Assembly (NCBI RefSeq): GCF_017115105.1
Contig: NZ_JABXKH010000105.1
Span: 1-64,000, forward strand
Direction: 5' to 3'
Source: Nostoc sp. NMS2
GTDB lineage: Bacteria; Cyanobacteriota; Cyanobacteriia; Cyanobacteriales; Nostocaceae
DNA length: 64,000 bases
The translations under genes and the position numbers were made by a program. This document shows positions 45,000 to 53,891 of the stretch, one piece after another. The notes below the pieces were generated by a model, which was given only the letters and a program-made list of their open reading frames with translations, was not told the origin of the DNA and searched no databases. Position 1 is the first letter of the stretch. Every line of letters begins with the position of its first letter.

Positions 45000-45251
45000 A
45001 TAACCACAATCGCCGTTTATAAGTTTTCTTCATTGAGTAGAGAGGAAGTTGAAGCTATGCTGGGACTGACTTTAGAGCAAACAAGGGTTTATCAAGAAGC
45101 GAAAGCCGAAGGTCGAGAAGAACGGGAAGCTGAAATGTTGAAACTTACCGTGCCTCTGTTATTACAAACAGGGATGAGTGTGGAGCAGATTGCTCAACAA
45201 CTCAATGTTGATATAGAGGCTGTCCAGATTGCCATACAGCAAAACACATAG
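44979..45251 (+). pseudogene. C-terminal fragment of an Rpn/PD-(D/E)XK transposase-like nuclease
   Basis: A 90-residue frame. From about residue 13 it reads VYKFSSLSREEVEAMLGLTL, then QTRVYQEAKAEGREEREAEM and VPLLLQTGMSVEQIAQQLNV. This is the C-terminal tail of the very common cyanobacterial Rpn-family (DUF4351/recombination-promoting nuclease) proteins, which are about 260-300 residues long. The nuclease core is missing, so only the tail survives. The first dozen residues have no counterpart. Lack of a good start supports a remnant. Confidence 0.7.
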
Positions 45252-45491
45252 AATGAACATTTCATGTCTGTTGTCATATTTTTGCAAAATGAGGAGAGCT
45301 TGATTAAAATCCTCAATTGCCCTTTTATGGTATCTAGAGCGATCGCACCAAAATGTGACAGATTAAGATGCTCATAACTTCATCGGAGTTGGAACCTAAA
45401 GTTTGCATAGCACTTCTACACTCACTCCTCCGAAAAATTATTATGCTGCGTCGCTACCCCTCTTTTATTACTCCGAAAAAATAAAATATTC

Positions 45492-45616
45492 GTAGGTTGG
45501 GGAGCCACTGCGTTGTCCGGGTTTCCCGGCTTGAAGCAAGTGGCGTTTGAACTTTAGTGAAACCCAACAAAACCAGGGATTTTTGGTGTTGGGTTTCGTT
45601 CCTCAACCCAACCTAC
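45492..45616. repeat. 125-bp inverted-repeat element (GTAGGTTGGG ends)
   Basis: GTAGGTTGGG (45492-45501) and CCCAACCTAC (45607-45616) are perfect 10-bp inverted ends. A second pair inside, TGAAACCCAACA and TGTTGGGTTTCG, extends the pairing potential. The 240 bases before it (45252-45491) contain nothing recognisable. A 73-codon frame that starts in the element is not considered a gene. Confidence 0.65.
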
Positions 45617-45710
45617 ACCTAAATTCATCAAAGTCCTTAAAAATAAGAGTGGATGATTTTTATCCGACGAGAGTCATAAAAGAGCGCTACTCCACACTTC
45701 TCGCCGAAGG

Positions 45711-45930
45711 TTATAGAATTTCATCCACCAGAACCGTACCACCCTCACAAAAATCTATGCTGAGATGATAATCTTCAAGCAACGCAGTTCCAATGAGTGG
45801 ACGACGACCTATTAATCGAGATAATTTTGCCAATGTTCTCCTGTGTCTCAACTTTGGCACGGATACTTCTTTCATAGAGTTCCTTTCCACGTCGGGCGAC
45901 TTCTTGGCTACTGAGCGTAGGGTGGGACAT
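45711..45930 (-). pseudogene. Chimeric remnant: small hypothetical N-terminus joined out of frame to aspartic-protease-like C-terminus
   Basis: From the ATG at 45930 the minus strand gives MSHPTLSSQEVARRGKELYE and about 15 more residues, the start of a family common in Nostocales. In another frame 45830-45711 gives AKLSRLIGRRPLIGTALLED, ending TVLVDEIL and a stop, which resembles the C-terminus of small clan AA aspartic proteases that often follow that gene. The two join across a frame change within about 100 bases, which points to deletion of the middle of a two-gene unit. Confidence 0.5.
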
Positions 45931-45932
45931 AC

Positions 45933-48785
45933 TTAGCTAACGACAAAATTCACTAATTTTCCAGGCACCACAATTACCTTTTTAATCTCTTTGCCTTCGA
46001 TGTAACGCTGGGCAATTTCTGATTCACGGGCATATTTCTCCAACGCTGCTTTATCTGCTTGTGCTGGTACTTGAATCGCGCCGCGAGTTTTGCCCATAAC
46101 TTGAATCACTAAAGTGATTTCATCAGCTACCAAAGCAACAGGGTCAAATGATGGCCAAGTTTGAGTATGAACAGAATCACTTTCACCCAACAAATGCCAC
46201 AATTCATCAGCAATGTGTGGTGCAAAAGGTGCGAGTAATATCACCAAAGTCCGAATACCTTCTGCGTAAATTGGTGAATTTTTACCGTCAGCATCACTTA
46301 AGGCATTACTCAACTTCATCAATTCGGAAATAGCTGTGTTGAATTGATATTCGTCTTCCACGTCTTCCGTCACCGCTTGAATAGCCGTGTGAATCGCCCG
46401 CCGCAATTCCTTTTCTGCCTTAGTTAAATCAGATAGTTGAGCTTTCTTACGAGATACCCCAGCCGCAACATAATCTGTCACCAAAGGCCAAACCCGATTT
46501 AAAAAGCGAAATTGTCCTTGCACATCGGCTTCATCCCATTCCAGGTCTTTTTCTGGCGGCGCTTTGAACAAAATGAACATCCGCGCTGTGTCTATACCGT
46601 ATTTGGAAATTACATCTTCTGGCGCGACACCATTGCCCTTTGATTTAGACATAGTGGCGTAGAGACGTTGCAAAGGTTCGCCTGTCTGAGGGTCGCGGGG
46701 GTCGGCAGAATTGACCAGATTAGAAGGAATCCATTTATCCTTACCTCCCTTGTTAGGATTTAGGTAAGTTAAACCCTGTACCATTCCTTGAGTTAACAGG
46801 CGTTGGAAGGGTTCATCAAAGTTCAGTAACCCTCTATCCCGCAAAACCTTAGTAAAGAACCGCGAATACAACAAATGTAAAATCGCGTGTTCAATCCCAC
46901 CCACATACTGATTCACTGGCATCCAGTCATTAACTTTACTGGAATCGAAAACCTGTTGTTCATTTTTAGCGTCAGGGAAGCGCAAGAAATACCACGAGGA
47001 ATCAATAAAAGTATCCATCGTGTCGGTTTCCCGCTTCGCTGGAGTGCCGCAAGTTGGACAAGGGACATTTACCCAGCTTTCTAACTGAGTTAAAGGTGAA
47101 CCACCACGTCCAGTAAATTCCACCTCTTCTGGCAACTGGACTGGCAAATCTTTGTCAGGTACTGGCACTATCCCACAGTTGGGACAGTGAATTACAGGTA
47201 TCGGTGCGCCCCAATAACGCTGCCGGGAAATTAACCAATCCCGCAAGCGATATTGCACCCGCACTTTCCCAAAACCTTGTTGTTCGGCGTATGCAATTAT
47301 CGCTTGTTTAGCATCTACGGAAGCCATACCAGTAAACTGACCAGAGTTCACGAGAATACCAGCTTCCAGGTAGGCTGTATTCAAGATTGCTGTGCTTCTT
47401 TGTTGAAACTCCTTCTCAAGTTCACGTTTGGCTTGGAAGTAGTTGGTTTGTGAATCTTGATTACCTGTGTTTTGCCAAATCTCATAGGCGCGTTGCTTCA
47501 CATCTTCTTCAGTGAAGCACATATCAAGTTCACGTTTGGCTTGGAAGTAGTTGATTTGTGAATCTTGATTACCTGTGTTTTGCCAAATTTCATAGGCGCG
47601 TTGCCTCACATCTTCTTCAGTGACACCCTCTTGCACAGTATGCATCTTGCCTATTTTTTCTTCAGGCACAATCACCACTTTAATAGGCAAATTTTGTTCT
47701 TTAGCAAACTTAAAATCTCGGACATCGTGTGCTGGCACACCCATCACTGCCCCAGTACCATACTCATACAGTACATAGTCAGCAATCCAAATCGGCACTT
47801 CTTCCCCTGTAAACGGGTTAATTGCCACCCCACCTGTAGGGATACCCCGCTTAGGTTTGTCTTCAGAAGTACGTTCCAACTCACTTTGATTGGAAACCTC
47901 TTTAATAAAGACTTCTACTGCCGCTTGTTGTTCTTTTGTAGTAACGCGCTTTGTTAAGGGATGTTCTGGTGCTAATACTAAGTAACTGACACCATAAACT
48001 GTATCTGGGCGCGTGGTATACACGGCGATTTTTTCATCTATCCCGATGATGGGAAATTCTAAATAAGCGCCTGTAGATTTACCAATCCAGTTTGCCTGCA
48101 TCAATTTGACCCGTTCCGGCCAACCTGTCAACTTATCCAAGTCATTGAGCAATTCTTCGGCGTAGTCGGTAATCTTAAAAAACCACTGCCGTAACAATTT
48201 ACGCTCAACTATTGCGCCACTGCGCCAGGAACGTCCTTCGTTATCAACTTGCTCATTTGCTAATACAGTTTGGTCTATTGGGTCCCAGTTTACGGCTGCT
48301 TCTTTTTGGTAAGCTAACCCCGCTTGCAAAAACTGCAAGAAAATCCATTGTGTCCACTTATAGTAATCTGGTGAACAGGTAGCAAGTTCACATTCCCAGT
48401 CGATGGATAAACCAAGACGCTGCAATTGCTGCCGCATCTGGGCAATATTCTGATAAGTCCACTTTGCTGGCGGTACACCACGGTCAATGGCAGCATTTTC
48501 TGCTGGCAAGCCAAAGGCATCCCAACCCATTGGGTGGATTACCCGATACCCTTGCATTCGCTTGAGGCGGGCAATTACGTCGGTAATCGTATAGTTACGG
48601 ACGTGACCCATGTGTAGGCTGCCCGATGGATAAGGGAACATGGATAAAGCGTAGAATTTTGGCTTGTTGCTAGCTGTAGGTGTTTTATCTAAGCCAAGTT
48701 CTACCCATGTTTTCTGCCATTTTTCCTCAATCGCTGCTGGGTTATATCGAGAATCAACAGAATCACGTATTTCCAATGGTTTCAT
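45933..48785 (-). CDS. leuS: Leucyl-tRNA synthetase with duplicated insertion
   Basis: A 950-residue class Ia synthetase that charges tRNA-Leu. The HIGH-type motif HMGH is at residues 58-61 and MSKSKGNG near 710. The editing CP1 domain is recognised from [20 protein letters not shown] and [17 protein letters not shown]. Between VVIVPEE and [17 protein letters not shown] lies an insertion at about residues 385-460 made of two near-identical units ([30 protein letters not shown] and the repeat). It explains most of the excess over the usual length of about 870 residues in relatives. The units resemble DUF2934. At DNA level the copies (47416-47515 and 47524-47623) differ at 3 of 100 bases. No CAAD membrane anchor is seen. 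It is monocistronic. Confidence 0.95.
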   Translation of the reverse strand: MKPLEIRDSVDSRYNPAAIEEKWQKTWVELGLDKTPTASNKPKFYALSMFPYPSGSLHMGHVRNYTITDVIARLKRMQGYRVIHPMGWDAFGLPAENAAIDRGVPPAKWTYQNIAQMRQQLQRLGLSIDWECELATCSPDYYKWTQWIFLQFLQAGLAYQKEAAVNWDPIDQTVLANEQVDNEGRSWRSGAIVERKLLRQWFFKITDYAEELLNDLDKLTGWPERVKLMQANWIGKSTGAYLEFPIIGIDEKIAVYTTRPDTVYGVSYLVLAPEHPLTKRVTTKEQQAAVEVFIKEVSNQSELERTSEDKPKRGIPTGGVAINPFTGEEVPIWIADYVLYEYGTGAVMGVPAHDVRDFKFAKEQNLPIKVVIVPEEKIGKMHTVQEGVTEEDVRQRAYEIWQNTGNQDSQINYFQAKRELDMCFTEEDVKQRAYEIWQNTGNQDSQTNYFQAKRELEKEFQQRSTAILNTAYLEAGILVNSGQFTGMASVDAKQAIIAYAEQQGFGKVRVQYRLRDWLISRQRYWGAPIPVIHCPNCGIVPVPDKDLPVQLPEEVEFTGRGGSPLTQLESWVNVPCPTCGTPAKRETDTMDTFIDSSWYFLRFPDAKNEQQVFDSSKVNDWMPVNQYVGGIEHAILHLLYSRFFTKVLRDRGLLNFDEPFQRLLTQGMVQGLTYLNPNKGGKDKWIPSNLVNSADPRDPQTGEPLQRLYATMSKSKGNGVAPEDVISKYGIDTARMFILFKAPPEKDLEWDEADVQGQFRFLNRVWPLVTDYVAAGVSRKKAQLSDLTKAEKELRRAIHTAIQAVTEDVEDEYQFNTAISELMKLSNALSDADGKNSPIYAEGIRTLVILLAPFAPHIADELWHLLGESDSVHTQTWPSFDPVALVADEITLVIQVMGKTRGAIQVPAQADKAALEKYARESEIAQRYIEGKEIKKVIVVPGKLVNFVVS
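47416..47623 (-). repeat. Tandem 108-bp in-frame duplication within leuS
   Basis: Copies at 47416-47515 and 47524-47623 have a period of 108 bases (36 codons), so the reading frame is kept. Only three mismatches are seen in the 100 aligned bases, which suggests a recent duplication or gene conversion. Confidence 0.9.
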
Positions 48786-49145
48786 GCCTGTTACACTTTA
48801 CTTCTACTAATTTTCTAGTATTTGACCCTTACTAGTACCGCAAGGCGGAATTCGTAATTCGTAATTCGTAATTCGTAATTAACTGTTCGCAAGAGTTTCA
48901 GACATTCCAAATGGTAGGTTTATTTCCGCCGTTACGTACTAGTACATTTGAACCACTATATTAAGGGAATTATCTGTCTAGTAATTTTCTAATTTAATTT
49001 ACAAAATTAATTTACTATTTCTTTCTACCCCCTATTTCTATCTATCTTATATCCCTAAAGTTCAACAAGTTTAGGTATATAGGACATAAAAAAGTCCCTA
49101 AGCTGAGGATGCTGGGGACTAGATGTGTTATGGTTCTAAACTGAT
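48786..49145. other. Gap upstream of leuS with heptamer repeat
   Basis: Four ATTCGTA heptamers run at 48,849-48,880. The remainder is AT-rich. It must include the leuS promoter but no clear boxes are seen. A terminator for the gene at 49146 lies at 49087-49120. Confidence 0.5.
49087..49120 (-). terminator. Rho-independent terminator of the gene at 49146
   Basis: On the minus strand AGTCCC, a 16-base loop and GGGACT form a 6-bp stem, followed by TTTTTT. It lies 26 bases beyond the stop codon at 49146. Confidence 0.65.
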
Positions 49146-49523
49146 TTACTGGGTTAGTAATGCGATCGCCATTTCAAGGTGTATCTTAGCCTTATGCAAG
49201 TTAAGCAAATTCTCTTGGTCGTATCTGTCAGGATAGCTCATAGCTTTGCCTTCCATCGTCAGCTTGATCAGTGCTGCTTGCTCATCAGTAGGTGAATTCA
49301 TCTCATCTACCGCCCCTTCAAGGAATTGAATAACGCTAAAACCTGGTGACTTCAATCCTCTTCCTTGCCTTAATTGAGCGAGTGCTATCTGTGGGAATGC
49401 CATCAAGGTGACAATCCAACTAGTTTTGTAGCCTCCATTCCCAGTAGGTTTTAGTCCGTAACGCCTACATAAGTCTTTTAACTCAGCAGTGGTTTTGATT
49501 TCGAGTTCTGACCTTGTGAACAT
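49146..49523 (-). CDS. Hypothetical protein with SAP-like N-terminus
   Basis: A 125-residue soluble protein. Its first 45 residues (IKTTAELKDLCRRYGLKPTG, then TSWIVTLMAFPQ) resemble a SAP-type helix-extension-helix nucleic-acid-binding motif. The remainder is helical with no recognised domain. It has a clear terminator downstream. It is divergent from the small gene at 49652. Function unknown; the SAP assignment is weak. Confidence 0.6.
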   Translation of the reverse strand: MFTRSELEIKTTAELKDLCRRYGLKPTGNGGYKTSWIVTLMAFPQIALAQLRQGRGLKSPGFSVIQFLEGAVDEMNSPTDEQAALIKLTMEGKAMSYPDRYDQENLLNLHKAKIHLEMAIALLTQ

Positions 49524-49651
49524 AAAATAGAATTACCCATTTGTAAAAGTGGTATCGGTGGTGAACCATTTACCAGGATGAAAGCACCACCGATTTAAAA
49601 CTCTATTTGAATGTTAACCTTCCAATCAAGCTATATTTACTTTTCGCAATA

Positions 49652-49840
49652 ATGCCTAATCCTAAAGGTAATCCTCAGAATTTAGAACCTGCACCATCAG
49701 ATAGAGAAATTAAGTTAACCGAACAATTAAATTTTCGTGTCACCAAGGAAATGAAGGAAGAAGTGAAGGCACAAGAAGATCCTCCAGAATTTTGTAGAGA
49801 AGCAATTCAGAAAGCACTGGATGAGAAAAAAGGAAAGTAG
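49652..49840 (+). CDS. Small ribbon-helix-helix-like protein
   Basis: A 62-residue protein when started at MPNPKGNPQNLEPAP (49652); an upstream ATG at 49607 adds 15 hydrophobic residues and is less likely. The second half, EQLNFRVTKEMKEEVKAQED and EFCREAIQKALDEKKGK, fits a beta-strand followed by two helices, as in CopG/Arc-type DNA-binding or antitoxin-like proteins. It has no toxin gene beside it. Regulatory function is inferred. Confidence 0.6.
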   Translation: MPNPKGNPQNLEPAPSDREIKLTEQLNFRVTKEMKEEVKAQEDPPEFCREAIQKALDEKKGK

Positions 49841-49865
49841 TAAGCTAATCGGTATTCAAGTTGCA

Positions 49866-49903
49866 TAATTAGGGCGGGCAAGATGCCCACCCCACAAGAT
49901 ATT
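49866..49903. repeat. Short dispersed repeat (GGGCGGGCAAGATGCCCACCCC)
   Basis: A small palindromic repeat GGGCGGGCA-AGA-TGCCCACCCC. A related copy, GGGTAGTCATCTTGCCTACCC, lies at about 55,994-56,016. It is found in the gap after the RHH-like gene. Confidence 0.6.
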
Positions 49904-49977
49904 GAGAAAACTTTAATATGCAAATTAGATGTTTTTTAGTTTATTTAATTGTTTAACTATTAATCGCAGTAAATAAA

Positions 49978-50008
49978 AATCCCTCTAGAACTGATATATA
50001 GAGGGATT
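49978..50008. terminator. Perfect 10-bp hairpin
   Basis: AATCCCTCTA (49978-49987) and TAGAGGGATT (49999-50008) form a perfect stem with an 11-base loop. The minus strand continues with TTTTTATTT, so it could terminate leftward transcription. No obvious leftward gene ends here, so it may instead shape the 5' region of the gene at 50058. Confidence 0.45.
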
Positions 50009-50057
50009 CACTATGATGGGTTTTTATTGCTGTCGATTCAGATGGTAAAAATAAGCG

Positions 50058-50513
50058 ATGGTTGAATCAAATATAAAACTTTCTGATTTGGTGCGGGTTT
50101 TTGTTTACGGCACGCTAAAACCAAGTGAAGCTAACTATAAAAGATACTGTGCTGGCAAGGTAGTTGATATTAAAAGAGCTTTTGTAGAAGGTAAATTGTT
50201 TGCTTTGCCAATGGGCTACCCAGCAATGACGCTGGGGGATAGCAAAGTTTACGGATATTTACTTTCTTTTACTAACCCAAGAATTTTAAATGAGCTAGAT
50301 GTGCTAGAAAATTACCAGCCCACTAGACAAGCGCCAAAAAACCTCTATAATCGGCAAATTATCGAGGTTTATGAACCACAGTCGCTCTCTCTAGGTTCGG
50401 CTTGGGTTTATTTAATGACTCTAGAGCAAGTTGACCAATTAGGAGGATTACTCCAACCTGACGGCTGGTGGAGTGGCTGTGGTTTAACCGCAAAGCACAA
50501 TTACGATCTGTGA
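50058..50513 (+). CDS. Gamma-glutamylcyclotransferase-like (AIG2/GGCT) protein
   Basis: A 151-residue protein of the GGCT fold. VFVYGTLKPSEANYKRY is the substrate-binding YGTL motif. GKLFALPMGYPAMTLGDSKV and NELDVLENYQP carry the expected acidic residue and core strands. Family members cyclise gamma-glutamyl amines or act in glutathione turnover; many bacterial members are uncharacterised. It converges with the anti-sigma-like gene, 16 bases apart. Confidence 0.85.
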   Translation: MVESNIKLSDLVRVFVYGTLKPSEANYKRYCAGKVVDIKRAFVEGKLFALPMGYPAMTLGDSKVYGYLLSFTNPRILNELDVLENYQPTRQAPKNLYNRQIIEVYEPQSLSLGSAWVYLMTLEQVDQLGGLLQPDGWWSGCGLTAKHNYDL

Positions 50514-50529
50514 TCTGTTAACTTTGCGA

Positions 50530-51144
50530 TTAGTTTATGTCCTGTTTGGAGTCGTGCCGTTGCGGCTGTACCGGATAGATTGGATTTTCTGGAGAAGCTA
50601 CTGCTGCTTTCGGAATTTCAATTACCGGGTTATTTAGTCCCACCATCAGAGGGGAAGGTGGAATTATAGACGCTGAGGACGTTTGAATCGGTTCTTTTTG
50701 TGGTCGTTGCGCCAGCTGCGGCACACTCAAACCACCAGGTACTAAGCTAGATACTGCACCGATTACGCAAGCAGCAACGGCTGCACCTCCCGCCATCCAG
50801 TTTAAACGGGAACGGCGGCGCAAACGTGTCAATACTTGCTGAACTGTTGCTTCTGGTGACTCTTGGGCTGTGGGGACTGGGAGAGTCCGCAAGCCTTGAC
50901 GCAGCTTTAACAGTCGGGCATACAAGCATTGAACCGAGGCATCATTTGCCAGCCATTCTTCTACTTGCCTGCGTTCTATAGCCGTGACTTCACCATCGAG
51001 GTAAGCACTCAATAACTCGAAGCGATCGCGCTTCACCATATCCATAAGACCCGTTGATTCATTGGTATGCTTGGCCATTCCATCTGACAAATCTTGAGGA
51101 AGTTGCAAAGAAGAACGGTCGTAAAACTGAGAATCAGTAGTCAT
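50530..51144 (-). CDS. Putative anti-sigma factor paired with sigG
   Basis: A 204-residue single-pass membrane protein. The cytoplasmic N-terminus has FELLSAYLDGEVTAIERRQV and EWLANDASVQCLYARLLKLR, the helical pattern of an anti-sigma domain. The zinc-binding HxxxCxxC of ZAS proteins is not present. One membrane helix at about residues 118-140 (WMAGGAAVAACVIGAVSSLV) leads to a Pro-rich periplasmic tail of about 65 residues. It follows the ECF sigma gene by 157 bases in the same direction, the usual layout of an ECF sigma/anti-sigma pair. Confidence 0.8.
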   Translation of the reverse strand: MTTDSQFYDRSSLQLPQDLSDGMAKHTNESTGLMDMVKRDRFELLSAYLDGEVTAIERRQVEEWLANDASVQCLYARLLKLRQGLRTLPVPTAQESPEATVQQVLTRLRRRSRLNWMAGGAAVAACVIGAVSSLVPGGLSVPQLAQRPQKEPIQTSSASIIPPSPLMVGLNNPVIEIPKAAVASPENPIYPVQPQRHDSKQDIN

Positions 51145-51301
51145 CTTAACATTATTACCAATTCATACACGGGTAAACTGGGCGGGAATTTCGGGAAAAT
51201 TAGCCATTTTTCCTTCTTAGGACAGAAGCGATCTATGTCTTTCTGGTAATTCTTAATCTATGCTTAAATTCTGTCATTGGGCAGAGGCAAGATCCTGTAA
51301 A

Positions 51302-51958
51302 TTAGGAGTCTAGATAATTCTGCAAGTGGGCTTGCAGTCTCGATCTAGCTCTGGCTATTCTTGACTTTACAGTTCCTAAAGAAACTCCAGTGATTTCAGC
51401 AATTTCTTCATAAGCCATGCCCTCGATTTCTCTCAGGACAATGGTAGTACGAAAAACTTCTGGTAAATCCGCGATCGCTTCTCGCAATTGCTCGTAAAAT
51501 TCTCTAGTTGTCAGTTCTTCTTCAGGCCCGGGAGTATCGCCAGCGATTTCCCAATCCATCTCGCCGTCCTCTAACGAGCGAGGAGCATCCAGTGATAAAG
51601 GGCTAACAACCCGCTTGCGTTTCCGTAACTCATCGTAAAACAAGTTGGTGGCAATGCGGCTTAACCAGCCCCGAAATTTAGCAGGCTCTTGTAATCGGTT
51701 AATATTCCGATACACTCGAATCCAAACTTCTTGAGCTAAATCGGCTCTGTCAGCCCAATCTGGAGCTAGGTGGTAGAGAACTCTATCAACCTGACTTTGA
51801 TAGCGGCGTAATAGTTCTGAAAACGCAACACGATCTGGTCGCAGTCCTACTTGACAGCGCAAAATTAAATCGTGGTTAGGGAGTTTGTCAACTTGCACTG
51901 ATGCTTCTGGATACTTTGCATCAACAGTTGACCAGGATACAGTAATCGACTGACTCAT
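51302..51958 (-). CDS. sigG: ECF-type sigma factor, SigG-like
   Basis: A 218-residue extracytoplasmic-function sigma factor. Region 2 includes LLRRYQSQVDRVLYHLAPDW and RADLAQEVWIRVYRNINRL for core binding and -10 recognition. Region 4 includes MAYEEIAEITGVSLGTVKSR for -35 recognition. The intervening DGEMDWEIAGDTPGPEEEL linker and overall length match cyanobacterial SigG. It is followed by an anti-sigma-like gene. In cyanobacteria this group responds to envelope or metal stress, which is general knowledge and not visible here. Confidence 0.88.
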   Translation of the reverse strand: MSQSITVSWSTVDAKYPEASVQVDKLPNHDLILRCQVGLRPDRVAFSELLRRYQSQVDRVLYHLAPDWADRADLAQEVWIRVYRNINRLQEPAKFRGWLSRIATNLFYDELRKRKRVVSPLSLDAPRSLEDGEMDWEIAGDTPGPEEELTTREFYEQLREAIADLPEVFRTTIVLREIEGMAYEEIAEITGVSLGTVKSRIARARSRLQAHLQNYLDS

Positions 51959-52327
51959 AGATCGTACTGGCTCTAAATCATCCCTATCTATTAGACCTGC
52001 TAATGGGACAGAAGTTCCATGCTAAGGTGACGGATTTATGACTGGAACACGGAGGCAGACAATTTTGGATACATTTATAGCAATAAGGTAAGCCACTTTT
52101 TCCTTATACTGCTCGCATAGTTGCCCTTACACCCATCAACTCACAAAAGCGCAGCAATATGCACATTTTAGTACTTTTAGCAACTGGGTATATACGCTTG
52201 ATAAAAATAATTAAATCTGGTTATTAAAGATGAAGAGAAAAATTTTGTAATTCTAACTTCTCGATCGCTTTAAAATTCAGGTAATAATTTCTGGGAATTG
52301 GGTTGCTGTGGTTACTATAATGGTGAT
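51959..52327. other. Intergenic region upstream of sigG
   Basis: Non-coding and AT-rich toward the right. It should contain the sigG promoter, but no boxes, repeats or hairpins stand out. Confidence 0.3.
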
Positions 52328-52480
52328 TTATTTTTTTGATTTTGTTACCAGAATAGTTGCTGATTGTTCTAGTTGTGACCCGTAGATAGCGCCAGAGTTA
52401 TGTTGCTCTGGTACACGAACTTGAAAAAATAAATTGAGGGAAAATGTAATTGTGACTGCTAGCAATAGTTTTTCAAACAT
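52328..52480 (-). CDS. Possible small secreted or membrane peptide
   Basis: A 50-residue frame when started at the ATG at 52480. MFEKLLLAVTITFSLNLFFQ is a hydrophobic, signal-like N-terminus followed by a short polar tail (VRVPEQHNSGAIYGSQ). No ribosome-binding site is convincing. No homologue is recalled. It may be a genuine short gene or a chance frame. Confidence 0.3.
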   Translation of the reverse strand: MFEKLLLAVTITFSLNLFFQVRVPEQHNSGAIYGSQLEQSATILVTKSKK

Positions 52481-52753
52481 GGTTTTTCTCACACCGACAC
52501 CACTAATCATTGATTGCTACATTGCAAAAGTTCCACTAGAAAGTCTAAGTATTGGCTTACAACCCCCAGAACTTTGGAGAAATGAGGTTAGTTACTTGAA
52601 GTTTTGCTACTGGGACAATTTGCATAGTCTTAGTTTGCCCAAAGGTGTTGGCAGATTTATAGCGGAAATGATAAGTATTGATAAATTTTTGATAATCGGA
52701 TGATGAACACATCCAATTTCTCGGCTGGATATGTCAGGGATAAACAATAGGCG

Positions 52754-53797
52754 ATGGCAATGGTAAGAAACGAATCTGTAGGGCGGATGGTAATGTTGCT
52801 CTGTTTTGGCACAGCATTTTTATCTTTAGCTGTCCATTGGCGGATTACTACGGCAGAACGGCAGTCTGATAAGTCTGCATCTACTTCGATGCGGCGAGAT
52901 TCTACCCTAACCAATCCGAAGAGAAGCCGCTCAGAGGGAGTCTACAAGAATCTGTCACAAGTGAGTTTAGGGGAAATTACCGTGGGTGCATCTGTGACAC
53001 CTGGTGAAGTTGCCCAAGGCTCAACTGTCCAGAGGGCGGTTACACCAAAGTCCTCTGCTATTAAGCCTCGAACTAAGTCGAAAATAATTAAGAAGAATGT
53101 AGCTCAAGCAACGACTCGCAAGACTTCTACACTCAAATATTCTGCTATTAAGTCGAAAATAATTAAGAAGAATGTAGCTCAAGCAACGACTCGCAAGGCT
53201 TCTACACCAAAATCTTCTACTATTAAGCCTCAAACTCAGCCAAAAACAATTAGGAATAATGTAGCTCAAGCAACTGAACCACCAATTAAGATGCAGCTGG
53301 TGGCGCAAACAGAAAGACAAAATCCAGTTGCGGATAGTTGGCCAAAAGGTCTATGGTCTCAGGCTTCAGCCCAACAAGTACCATCTGCATCTGATCGGCT
53401 GGCAGATGGCAAGACGCAAGTCGTGGTTGATTTAAGTGATCGCCGCACTTATGTATATGCAGGAGATGAGGTAATAGCTAGCTACCCAATCGCTGTAGGT
53501 AAGAAAGGTTGGGAAACGCCCACAGGTTCTTTCCAGGTGATCCACATGCGACACTATCCAATCTGGCGTCACCCAATTACGGGCAAAGTATTTCAGGCTG
53601 GTACGGACAGTCCCTTGGGAGACAGATGGATTGGTTTTTGGTCAGATGGACGCAATGAAATTGGCTTTCATGGCACACCCGATATTGACCTGGTAGGAAC
53701 GGCTGTATCCCACGGCTGTTTAAGAATGCGTAATTCTGATGTCAGAATGCTTTATGAGCAAGTGAGTATAGGGACAGAGGTAGTAGTACGTAATTAA
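52754..53797 (+). CDS. L,D-transpeptidase (YkuD family) with tandem repeats
   Basis: A 347-residue envelope enzyme. Residues about 10-30 are a hydrophobic signal or anchor (MLLCFGTAFLSLAVHWR). A basic Lys/Thr/Ser-rich linker follows, with a 25-residue unit repeated twice (75-bp copies at 53075 and 53150, core KSKIIKKNVAQATTRK). The C-terminal YkuD domain starts VVVDLSDRRTYVYAGDEVIA, contains WETPTGSFQVIHMR, and ends with the catalytic FHGTPDIDLVGTAVSHGCLR and RN. It forms 3-3 peptidoglycan crosslinks or attaches envelope proteins. The basic linker may bind the wall. Confidence 0.9.
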   Translation: MAMVRNESVGRMVMLLCFGTAFLSLAVHWRITTAERQSDKSASTSMRRDSTLTNPKRSRSEGVYKNLSQVSLGEITVGASVTPGEVAQGSTVQRAVTPKSSAIKPRTKSKIIKKNVAQATTRKTSTLKYSAIKSKIIKKNVAQATTRKASTPKSSTIKPQTQPKTIRNNVAQATEPPIKMQLVAQTERQNPVADSWPKGLWSQASAQQVPSASDRLADGKTQVVVDLSDRRTYVYAGDEVIASYPIAVGKKGWETPTGSFQVIHMRHYPIWRHPITGKVFQAGTDSPLGDRWIGFWSDGRNEIGFHGTPDIDLVGTAVSHGCLRMRNSDVRMLYEQVSIGTEVVVRN

Positions 53798-53891
53798 TTT
53801 AAGAGTCATTTGTCATTTGTCCTTTGTCTTTTCTCTAAAACAAATGACCAATGACTAATGACTAATGACTAATGACTAATGACTCTTAGAA
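53798..53891. repeat. STRR inverted repeat between convergent genes
   Basis: AAGAGTCATTTGTCATTTG is matched by ACAAATGACCAATGAC and repeated AATGACT, ending ACTCTTA. The arms form a long hairpin between the LDT gene and the ComFB-like gene and may terminate both transcripts. Confidence 0.75.

Noticed and set aside
45547-45768. 73-codon frame in the region after the Rpn fragment
   Set aside because: It runs through the GTAGGTTGGG inverted-repeat element and the opposite strand of a recognisable remnant.
47565-47957. 130-codon plus-strand frame within leuS
   Set aside because: It is antisense to the LeuRS editing domain and its duplication; a coding shadow.
52434-52703. 89-codon plus-strand frame upstream of the LDT gene
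   Set aside because: No ribosome-binding site or family resemblance; overlaps another weak candidate on the opposite strand.
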